Origin: Smittium mucronatum
Taxonomy: Eukaryota; Kickxellomycota; Harpellomycetes; Harpellales; Legeriomycetaceae
Assembly (NCBI GenBank): GCA_001953115.1
Contig: LSSL01000080.1
Location: forward strand, 19,754 to 32,230
Length of the DNA: 12,477 nucleotides
Reading direction: 5' to 3'
The position numbers and the translations under genes were made by a program. A model generated the notes under the pieces. The model did not search any database. It worked only from the letters and a program-made list of their open reading frames with translations, and was not told where the DNA came from. This document shows positions 1-7,594 of the stretch, piece by piece (position 1 is the stretch's first letter; every line of letters begins with the position of its first letter).

Positions 1-558
1 CTTTTCAAGGGCATTCAAGGTGTATATGTCCCTGGACTCACCTCTAGGGTACCTGGGCTGCTCTTTAAGGACGACTCCGTGCTATTGGCCGAATCAGAGG
101 CCGATATGAAAATTGAGTTAAATAAAATTACTGATTTGTCGAACACATGGGAAATGACTGTGAATTCATCAAAGTGCGGTGAAATAAAAGTCGCCGGTCA
201 CCAATCGTCCGATCTGATATTAAAAGACCAAAATATCCCAAAAACTGATCAGTACACATATTTGGACTATATTATGAACAATAAATGGGACTTCTCAAGG
301 GCCATCAAAAATAACAAATTAAAGGCCAAAAAGACATTCTACGCTGCATATAGCTTCTTGAAACGTAGAATCGTACCTGTTAGCCTAAAAATAAAATTCA
401 TAAATTCGGTTCTAATGCCTATTGGTTGTTACGGAGGCGAGACCTTTGGCATGAGTATAGCTAAAGTGAAGCCGATCCAAGCCGAAATCATAAAGCGATC
501 AGAATGGTTGCCAATGTTGGTAATTCTGCCGCCATGGAACGGATTCGAGCCAAGCTGA
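1..558 (+). pseudogene. LINE pol fragment 1: end of the reverse transcriptase domain
   Basis: The frame is already open at position 1, so the piece is truncated by the window edge and has no true start here. The GTG at 79 is not a real start, because the recognisable sequence VPGLLFKDD precedes it. Residues 22-25 (nt 64-75) are FKDD, at the place of the F/Y-A-D-D catalytic motif; both aspartates remain, but the usual alanine is lysine. SNTWEMTVNSSKCG follows, as in LINE RTs after the active site. YLD at 259-267 sits where RTs usually have YLG. The stretch FINSVLMPIGCYGGETFGMS near 400-460 is the start of the connecting region. Homology in this frame stops at about 495, where one G appears lost (AAGCG for an expected AAGGCG). 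The remaining codons to the TGA at 556-558 are out of frame. The protein would copy element RNA into DNA at a nicked chromosomal target. RT identity is firm; loss of function is inferred. Confidence 0.88.
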
Positions 559-896
559 AGATAAAATCTGTCTTCCTAAAAACCAGCATTGCTCGAGAGC
601 GAGCATATCACAAATGGCCGACTTTAAAAGCTTGGATAGCCGACCTCATTAAGTCGCTCATCAAGGCCAGAATGGCGGCCTGGGTGACCAGCAGTGCAAG
701 ATGGATAAAAAAAATTTGTGTTCAAAATTCAAAAGTTGAAACAAAAATCACCATAGTCGACAGGAAAAATAAAAATAACCGGTCTAAAATCCACCAGTGG
801 ACGATAGACCGAAAAATAAATGGAAAAAAAAACTGGATGAACCTTCAGCTGCTGCACCCTGACCTGAAACTTGGCCTCTGGACATCGGGAAAATGA
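495..896 (+). pseudogene. LINE pol fragment 2: connecting region between RT and zinc finger
   Basis: This is the direct continuation of fragment 1 in another reading frame (frame 3 instead of 1). The ATG at 504 is an internal methionine (AIRMVANVG), not a start: the meaningful frame already begins at about 495 at the site of the one-base loss. The piece is basic (ARERAYHKWP, KARMAAWVTSSARWIKK) and lacks catalytic motifs, as expected for the region between the RT palm and the C-terminal finger of LINE pol proteins. It ends at TGA 894-896. Just before that, the run GGGAAAA (887-893) appears to have lost one base, and the next piece takes over in frame 2 with MRMVTFRTVQ. Base composition matches the rest of the element and not the flanks. 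A reverse-strand ORF over 784-1116 is a shadow of this region. Confidence 0.82.
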
Positions 897-1351
897 GAAT
901 GGTTACCTTCCGGACTGTACAGCGACTATCAAATATGAAATTTTTAGATGAAAAATTCAAAAAAAATTGTCCATTCTGCAAAATAGATGTGCCTAAAACT
1001 ATCGACCACATCTTATTAAATTGCTCTCGATGGGACAAACAGCGAAATGAGACGATCGGCCGGTTTATACCAGCACCGATCCGCTCAGACATAAAAAACC
1101 AACTTTCTAATTTCAACGAATCCCGGTTGGGGATAGTTGGAGAACTCCTTGGGGGGGAGTCTAAACATGCTTTAATTTAGCTACAAGCTGAAGCCGCTGA
1201 TCATAAATTTGTGTTGGAAGCAGCCAAACTTCTGATTGGAATTCGCGTGCCACATACACTTAAGCTCCAGAGTTTAAGTGATTTACCAACCCCCTTGAAC
1301 CAATTCCCTCGATCTATGGAGCTGCTAGAGCGGCAGAGGGGAGTTGGGTGA
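893..1351 (+). pseudogene. LINE pol fragment 3: C-terminal CCHC finger and tail, with internal TAG
   Basis: This is the third pol piece, in frame 2. The ATG at 893-895 overlaps the TGA of fragment 2 and is an internal methionine rather than a start. Cysteines at 968-970 and 977-979, histidine at 1007-1009 and cysteine at 1022-1024 give C-x2-C-x9-H-x4-C, the zinc-knuckle motif near the C-terminus of many LINE pol proteins, thought to contact RNA or target DNA. SRWDKQRNETI follows. The frame meets TAG at 1178-1180 and then continues open and sensible for 56 more codons to TGA at 1349-1351. The TAG is therefore a nonsense mutation (perhaps CAG to TAG), not the real end. Strong support comes from the second copy at 7417-7473, which preserves the same last 18 codons and the same TGA. 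Confidence 0.85.
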
Positions 1352-1416
1352 AATTTTTTTAAATTAGTTTTTATGACTTTTTATTAACTTTAAAATAAAT
1401 TTCCCGAAAAAAAAAA
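1352..1416 (+). other. 3' UTR and poly(A) tail of the left LINE copy
   Basis: This runs from the natural TGA to the end of the element. AATAAA at 1394-1399 ends seven bases before a 10-base A run (1407-1416). In this AT-rich setting a lone AATAAA means little, but it is conserved at the same place in the copy at 7415-7582 (7544-7549). Compared with that copy, this UTR lacks 28 bases just after the stop codon: 9 bases separate TGA from the shared AAATTAG block here, against 37 there. The missing piece includes one arm of a hairpin. No target-site duplication can be tested because the 5' end of the element lies outside the window. Confidence 0.75.
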
Positions 1417-2926
1417 TTCAAGTATTTGAAATTTTACAGCTGATAGAAGGGATAATTCATAAATTTCATCTCTTGTATATTTATTAATAAAATTTATAAT
1501 AGATTTACATTTTTAGAGACTGACCTTAATTTTTGATATTTTATTAAATTTAAATACACTAAGTTGATTTTTAAAACCTATTCCATATTATAATCTGTAT
1601 TTAAATTTTGGAAAATATTGAAATAATCTATTTTACTATTGAAAAATTCAAATTTAAACTTTTTAAATAAAAAAAGATTAATTATGTAATGAAAACTCTT
1701 TTTTTAATACATGGGTGATTATTAGTCAGAACAGAAACCTTTTTCTGAAATTAATTATAGTTGATATAATTTATTTATTATTAAGTAATTATTATTATAT
1801 ATCCAAAATTATTGTTTATTTTATTATTTTTACAAATATATCTATTATTTATTATTATTTTAGTTTTGTTAAACTAATAAAGTGTAGAAAATACAATCAT
1901 TAAAAATCACTTAAAAAGAATTAATTTTTTTTTATAAAACCGTCTTTTGTGCTCAAAAATTTGCATTAAATTGAATTTTAGAGGGAGAAATATAAATATA
2001 CATCTAAAAATCATGTTAAATTAATTTTTGTTTTTTTATAAATATTGAGCCCAACTTATACATTATTTTAGAGGGTGATTATTCTATTAGAATATTTATT
2101 AAATATTTCTTCTTATTAGTGTGTAGAAAATTATAAATTTAACTAATTTTCTTAGCTCAATCTTTTCTTATTTATTCCAATTAAATATTATAACCATTTT
2201 AGACATATGAGAGAAAAAATTTGGGTTTATTTGATATTACAAAAATACAAAAAAAAAAATTCGCTTAAAATTTTTACAAGTTAAACAACTTTTAAAAAAT
2301 TAATTTTTATATAAGTCAATTTACTTTAAAATTATAAATATAAAAAAATCATAAAAACCTAAAAAACTAACATCTAACGTGTTATTTACACTTTTTTTTT
2401 CTTAAATAGTAGTTGGAATGTTATGAAATTAAATATTTGGATACCCCGAATTAGGTAAATTTAGTCATAGAAAATCGAAAATCCATCTAGATATTTTTTT
2501 ACGAGTTAAAAGTCTAATATATTATATAATTAATTAAAATAATTAGAATAATAGAGTATTTGTTAATTTTTTTTGGATTTTTATCCAAAAAAAATATAAC
2601 TAAAATAAAATATAAATCTATGTCTCAAAAAAACTCAAATAGTATGAGAAGATATATTTTTTTGAATAATAATGGAAAATTATTATTTTTAAAGTTTTCA
2701 GAAACATAAATGTCTAAATATCGCAAAGATTTTTTTAAAAAAATACTATAAGTTTGTTTTTATATTATTCCAATCGAATATAAAATAAAGAAACTGCTGA
2801 ATTGATTTTTGATTGGATAAAATATGAAAAATATTATTTTATTTCAGAGAATAATTTTTATTCTATTAAAGATCATTTCTGATAAATATTCGTTTACCAA
2901 TAGATTCCAAGCGCAAAAGTTTCATA

Positions 2927-2948
2927 CCTCCACCACCCTCTCTCTCTT
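2927..2948 (+). repeat. Pyrimidine-rich C/T tract
   Basis: This is a 22-base stretch of C and T with two A's, ending in a short CT repeat, in DNA that is otherwise nearly all A/T. C-rich motifs upstream of genes are known promoter elements in microsporidia, but there is no gene downstream here to support that role. It is recorded as a compositional island only. Confidence 0.5.
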
Positions 2949-3140
2949 AAAAAAATTACAGCACTAATGCTCCCGTTTTTGATAAAATTTGGGATAATTT
3001 GAATAGAACTCAAAGAATTATATACAAAAATTATTACTGATATATAATAACAACAAAAGAGTATAATAACCTTATAAGTATAAAATTATCATTTGTGTAC
3101 ATAATATACACTTTCTGCTATTTTTATTTATATATATATC

Positions 3141-3154
3141 ATACTCCCGCATTT
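3141..3154 (+). repeat. Short dispersed motif ATACTCCCGCA, copy 1
   Basis: The eleven bases ATACTCCCGCA followed by T-TTC recur at 10243-10256 as the same eleven bases followed by A-TTC. Six of the eleven are G/C, so the match is less likely to be chance than an A/T word of the same length. The flanks are not clearly alike. A partial match (CTCCCG) lies at 2970-2975. Function unknown. Confidence 0.35.
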
Positions 3155-3400
3155 CACAAGAAAAATTCAACGAGGTGAATATTCACTTTAAGCTATATCA
3201 ATTATTCCCTCAATATTTATTTGTTTTAAAGTACTAGATTTTATAAACAAAAATTTAAGTAGAGTTGGAAAAATGTGCCATTTTCGTGATGTGAGTATTT
3301 AAAAAAGAAATTTCAATACTTTTTTGGACATTTAAAATAAAAAATTATTTCATAAAAATAAATTTATGTAATAAGGTAAGTGAAAGTTTTCTATTATCAA

Positions 3401-3415
3401 AATAATAATAATAAT
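3401..3415 (+). repeat. (AAT)5 microsatellite
   Basis: These are five perfect AAT units in AT-rich non-coding DNA, consistent with replication slippage. Nothing suggests a function. Confidence 0.7.
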
Positions 3416-5943
3416 GAAAACTGTTTTTTTGGTCCATTGATAAAATTAAAGCAGTTCTACGGTCTTGAAAACGTCCTTTTATAAATATCAATATCATTTT
3501 TTAAAAAATGAATAAAAATGAATTATATTTTTAAAGAGTGTATTATATCAATGAAAAAATTTCGATTTTAAAATTAGATTATAAAACGAAAATTCCTTTT
3601 CGGGTGTTTAGAATAAGTATAGAAAAGTATTGATTACCAAAAAAAATTAGCTATTTCATGTATATAATGGAAATTATCCTGATAAAAAAACCCGTTGGAG
3701 AGGAAAATCACCTCTTTTTTTAAAAATGATCCTATTTATATTCGAATAAAATTTTGTTCAAAAAATTCTAAAAAAATCTGAAATTTACTAAGAAATTATC
3801 CTATCAATCCTATATTTTTGATACTTTAGTTTTTAACCAACCAAAAGTTTGTTAAAACGAGAAAGTTTTATATTTAAAAATATAATGTCAAATAATAGTT
3901 TTTTTAACACATTATTGTATCATTTAAAAAATACCTTAATGATTTGCTTATCAAAAAAAGGGAATCTTTATCGCTTAAATATATAAAAATATTAATCATA
4001 ATAATCAAGGATATAAACAGTTTAAATAGGCTACTTAATTGTTTTTAATCCAAATAAAACAATTTTTTATATAAATTTATGTGATTTAACATATGAACAT
4101 CCACTCGAAAAAAATTTATTTTTTTTTATTAAAAATATTTATTAGATGAAATAATAAAAAAATCAGGGCACCTAATATCAATATAACCTCTATTGACTTT
4201 AATAAAAATCGATTATACAAACTATTTTCTCTTTAAGCCTTTTATTTCCAACTTCCACTTTCACCAAATTATCCATTTTTTTCCTGATAATTTCAGAAAA
4301 TTTCGAATTTTTCCGTGAATAAAATTTTTCATCTTTTTAAAAATGCAATATTTTATACAATATCGATTGATGGGGTAGCTTCTACTATATATATATTTAT
4401 GATTTACAATTGTTTTTTTGTATTAAATTTATAAAATAAGAATGTTTATTTTTTATGCTGGAGAAAATTCAATTTTTCATCCTCTTTAGTTTTATTAATA
4501 ATTTTATTGATTTTATGCAATAACAGCTAATTTTTTTTAAAAAAATTTTATATAAATTTTAAATGTATTTAGTTTTATATCCTTTAATACTACATGTTTT
4601 TAAGCTACATTTTTTGTAATAATGGCCTTATTCCACACTAATAGTACCCTATCCCATGAATCTTAGGGGTTTTAAATAGAAAAAATATAATATTGGTTAT
4701 TTTTTGCTCAAAATTCAAAATTCAAATCTTTGATTCTTTTTAAATAGAAAATATTTTTTATCCTGTAAATACCTTGTGGTTTTATTTATATGTAGATTTT
4801 TTTATCATTATTTCGTAGATTAAATGTAAAAATTGTTTCAAATAATCTTTTTTGTAATAATAAAAAAGAAATATAAACAAAGAAGAAAATATTTCGTTTT
4901 TTTCTGAAATAACTTGTATTTTAAATTAATTTCAAGCTTTGAGAAAAAAAACAATTTTTTAAAGATCAAGGAGAAATTCAATTAGATTCAACCAATAAAA
5001 TTTTAATAATAAAATATCAAATAAAAACGAATATAATCTCAATAATATCAAAATATTGATAGAGGAGTGATTATAAAAATGAATTAACATATTTTTATTT
5101 TTCATATAAATAGTTTCTGTGCAGAAAATATTGAACCACCATATGCGATTTTTCATTGAAATAATTTCTCCTTTAGTATTGATCTTTTTAAAAAAATTGG
5201 TAGAAAATAAGCATTTTATACATAGGATTAATATTTATTGTATAATTAAAACCCGAAAACCTATCAGCTTAAAAATTTAAAAACAAATAATAATACAAAA
5301 TATAATTTAAAAATAGGGTGATGTGAAATTTTTTATTATATTTAAACTTACTTAATTTTGAATAATATTTGATATGTTTTAAATTATTAAAATATTTAAT
5401 TAAAAAAACTGTTTGGAAATCTTTGTTATAAACCAATCATCTTTATATATCTGATATATATTAATTTAATTTTAATATTTCTAAAAAGAGAATTCATCAC
5501 TAGTACTCTTTATTTTGCGTGTATTTCAGGATTAAATAAAATATTACTGGATTAAATTATGTTTTAATATTACATACGCATATCAAATATTAATTTTGTG
5601 CGTTTAAAGTTAATTTTTTCTCATATAATAATAAATCTTGACGGAAAAAATCACAGCTAAATAACCCCTTGGGGTCTAAAAACTCATGCTTATTTCACAA
5701 AGTTTGATTTAAAACGGCTCTTATAAAAATTTTATTAATCATCCCAGAACAATTTTGTTAAATTTTTACAATTAAATTAAGATAGCTTTTTGCATATAAT
5801 TATTTAATTTTTTCTTTAATTTTTCCTTGAATTATTTCCCTTAGAATGAAATTTGTAATTAAAATTTTCCTAAATTTTATTAGAAAATTTAAAGAGTTTA
5901 TTTAAAGCCTATTTTTTCAATATTTTTTTCGACTTTGATCACA

Positions 5944-5955
5944 CCCCCCCCCCCC
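5944..5955 (+). repeat. Homopolymer run of 12 C
   Basis: Twelve consecutive C lie in a region where G/C bases are rare and usually isolated. The opposite strand is G12, which could in principle adopt quadruplex-like structures between molecules. Run length is uncertain, since long homopolymers are prone to sequencing error. Confidence 0.7.
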
Positions 5956-6890
5956 GATCTAACCTCAAAATATAAACCTTTATACTAACTCTGTATTTTG
6001 ATTGTGAAAAAGTTCTTTTTTATGATTAAACAATCATTATTAGTTTCACTCACCACCCCTTAATCCGTTTTTTAATCATCTTTTTCTTAATAATTTTTAA
6101 TCCTTTATAAACGGCCTGTATTCCCATCTTTTGGAACACAGGATTTTTGATCAGTTTAGATATTTTTATTCATTGAAATAAACACATAGTATACTCATTC
6201 TATTCTGAACCCTAATAATTTATATAAAAATCAACCAACTTTTGAAACACCTTCTCTCATGAGAAATGAAATTAACTGCGAGAAAAATTAAATTTTAACT
6301 ATTCTTATTTTCAGATTCATAAAAAAAATATCACCTTTAAAAAAGCCATAGTTTAATATCTTAAATTTTATAATGGTTATATAATTGCAAATTTAAGAAA
6401 AAAAATCTTTTCAACCATCCGAATCTCACATCTAGGCTACATTAAAATTTTAGATTATTTACATTCGCTTTTCATTATTTTTTATAAATAAAAACTAAGA
6501 GTGCTACAAAGGCATAAGTTACGTGCATAGTAACATAAACTGTAAAAATGGTTTATTTATGTATATTTTAATCAAAAAATATTTAGATAAAATCATGAGT
6601 CCTAAAATTTTCATCATGATCAAATAATAATTCAGTAAATTTATGAACCATTTTTAATGGAAAAGAAATAACTAGTTCAAAATTTTAAAGCCCCCACCTC
6701 CATATTCATTAATTTAGGTTAGCATAGATTTTTTTCTATAAAAATTACTTTTCTGAAATTTATACCAAGTTAAGTGGGCTATAATAAATTACCCATTATT
6801 ATTTTAAGAAAACTCAAATCAAATTTTAAGCCTATCAAAAATTTAAAAATTTAAACTATTAGAAACAGAAAAAATGGTCAATTCGAATAA

Positions 6891-6914
6891 TTTTTTTTTT
6901 AAAAAAAAAAAAAA
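6891..6914. repeat. T10-A14 back-to-back homopolymer block
   Basis: Ten T are followed directly by fourteen A, making a 20-base perfect T/A palindrome with a central TpA step. Such poly(dA:dT) blocks are stiff and tend to exclude nucleosomes (known from yeasts). It could also be slippage at a T/A junction, or the tail of an old retroelement, but no element sequence is recognisable next to it. Confidence 0.6.
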
Positions 6915-7402
6915 TACTCCAATCGTTTTTTTAAGGATAAAAAGTTATGTATCTAGTATATTATTACTTGAAGTTAACAAAAAAAAATTCAATTTATATA
7001 AAATAAAATAATGGATGCACAGAATCTATAAGCAGATAATAATATGAAAATCCCATAATATAGCGAAAATTGTCACTATTTTTTAAACTCGCGAAATTCA
7101 GTCCTGTTATCAAAAAAAAAGAGCTGTGACCCTGATTCAGGAAAATCATAATTAAATTTTGTTTATATCTCCTCTCCGCTAAAATTTATTTTAAAATAAT
7201 TACTTATGATAAAAAATGATTTTCTATAATTAATATTATAAAAATATTATTTCTGATTTTTTTAATCCGTTTAATTCTCTAATCTGTTTTTTCAATGGTC
7301 ATATGAAATAATTAAATTCTTTTTGTTTAAAAAAAACGTCATTAAATTTTAAATTTTAATATAATTTTTTCTTAAATTAATGAAAATGAAATTTTGATTT
7401 TA

Positions 7403-7414
7403 ACTGGGTTATAT
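7403..7414 (+). repeat. Left target-site duplication of the short LINE copy
   Basis: GGGTTATAT at 7406-7414 is repeated exactly at 7586-7594, directly after the poly(A)-rich tail. Extending three bases outward gives 12 bases with one mismatch (ACT versus ACA before GGG). This brackets the LINE-homologous segment exactly: homology to the left copy starts at 7415, the very next base. Confidence 0.85.
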
Positions 7415-7582
7415 CCTTGAACCAATGCCCTCGAGGTATGGAGCTTCTAGAGCGGCAGAGGGGAGTTGGGTGAAATTTTTTTGAAAAATTTCACTTTTTT
7501 TATTTTTTTTAAATTAGTTATTATAACTGTTTATTAACTTCAAAATAAATTTCCCGTAAAAAAAAAAAAAAATAAAAATAAA
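7415..7582 (+). mobile_element. 5'-truncated LINE insertion (3' end only) with poly(A) tail
   Basis: This is a 168-bp copy of the last part of the LINE family seen at 1-1416. From 7415 to the TGA at 7471-7473 it matches 1293-1351 with 4 differences in 59 bases, and it keeps the last 18 codons of pol open. The 3' UTR also aligns, including AATAAA at 7544-7549 and the TTCCCG before the tail. It has an extra 28 bases after the stop codon that form part of a hairpin. The tail (7558-7582) is A15 followed by A runs broken by single T's. Direct repeats flank both ends. Severe 5' truncation, an A tail and target-site duplication are the known hallmarks of target-primed reverse transcription. The insertion is non-autonomous and dead on arrival; it shows that an active relative existed in this genome. 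Confidence 0.9.
7470..7494 (+). other. Perfect 11-bp hairpin across the LINE stop codon
   Basis: GTGAAATTTTT (7470-7480) and AAAAATTTCAC (7484-7494) are exact reverse complements separated by the loop TTG. The pol stop codon TGA (7471-7473) lies in the 5' arm. Some LINE families need a 3' stem-loop that their own RT recognises, so a role as an RNA handle is possible, but the stem is mostly A-U and sits about 60 bases before the tail. The left copy keeps the 5' arm (1348-1359) but has lost the 3' arm. Confidence 0.7.
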
Positions 7583-7594
7583 ACAGGGTTATAT
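7583..7594 (+). repeat. Right target-site duplication of the short LINE copy
   Basis: This is the right-hand partner of 7403-7414, with GGGTTATAT exact at 7586-7594. It follows the A-rich tail without a gap when the 12-base version with one mismatch is used. The empty site before insertion would have carried one copy of this word. Confidence 0.85.

Larger units (their letters stand above)
1..1416 (+). mobile_element. 3' part of a non-LTR (LINE-type) retrotransposon, decayed
   Basis: This is the 3' portion of a LINE; the 5' part, including any endonuclease domain, lies outside the window. In order it carries the end of a reverse transcriptase domain, a connecting region, a C-terminal CCHC finger, the natural TGA at 1349-1351, a short 3' UTR with AATAAA at 1394-1399, and a poly(A) run at 1407-1416. 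The pol frame is interrupted by two apparent one-base losses and one internal TAG, so the copy is dead unless those are sequence errors. Two lines I counted have about 45-50% G+C, against about 8-18% in lines from the flanks, which marks the element as compositionally foreign or young. Its 3' end recurs at 7415-7582, proving it belongs to a dispersed family. The clade is unsure: I see no restriction-like endonuclease motif after the CCHC, which argues against R2/R4-type and for an APE-type element, but this is inference. Confidence 0.88.
1417..7402. other. Gene-free AT-rich region between the two LINE copies
   Basis: I see no credible gene in these 6 kb. Stops are frequent in all frames. The two longest open stretches (1715-1903 plus, 4959-5156 minus) are 62 and 65 codons of I/L/Y/F/N/K-rich low complexity, exactly what random A/T-rich codons yield, and they have no recognisable domain. 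I looked for tRNA B-box-like sequence and for rRNA or snRNA cores and recognised none. What stands out is small: C-rich islands at 2927-2948, 5944-5955, 6051-6059 and 6691-6699; a CTCCCG-containing motif at 3141-3154; (AAT)5 at 3401-3415; a 5-bp hairpin with a T run at 3699-3721; and a T10/A14 block at 6891-6914. A fully degraded transposon or an unknown non-coding RNA gene would escape this reading. Confidence 0.7.

Noticed and set aside
784..1116. 110-codon minus-strand ORF
   Set aside because: It lies opposite the LINE pol fragments, whose plus-strand frames are clearly homologous to retrotransposon protein; this is a shadow frame.
1715..1903. 62-codon plus-strand ORF that looks like a membrane protein
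   Set aside because: Its I/L/Y/F/S/N composition is what random A/T-rich codons give. There is no domain, no supporting context, and the surrounding DNA has the same composition.
3699..3721. Hairpin AGAGG/CCTCT followed by a T run, like an intrinsic terminator
   Set aside because: The stem is only 5 bp with a 7-base loop, there is no upstream gene, and T runs are everywhere in this DNA.
4646..4670. CCCTA and TAGGG near each other, reminiscent of telomeric TTAGGG
   Set aside because: There is a single occurrence of each, separated and inverted, with no tandem repetition.
4959..5156. 65-codon minus-strand ORF
   Set aside because: It has the same low-complexity hydrophobic composition, no recognisable motif, and a length expected by chance over 12 kb of six-frame sequence.
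5661..5680. ATAACCCCTTGGGG followed by TCTAAA, resembling the start of the phage T7 late terminator
   Set aside because: The 3' arm needed for the terminator stem and its T run is absent and the setting is eukaryotic. Likely chance, though a vector-contamination check of the contig would be cheap.
6518..6534. GTTAC/GTAAC inverted repeat with a 7-base loop
   Set aside because: It has only 5 bp, no adjacent gene and no second copy.
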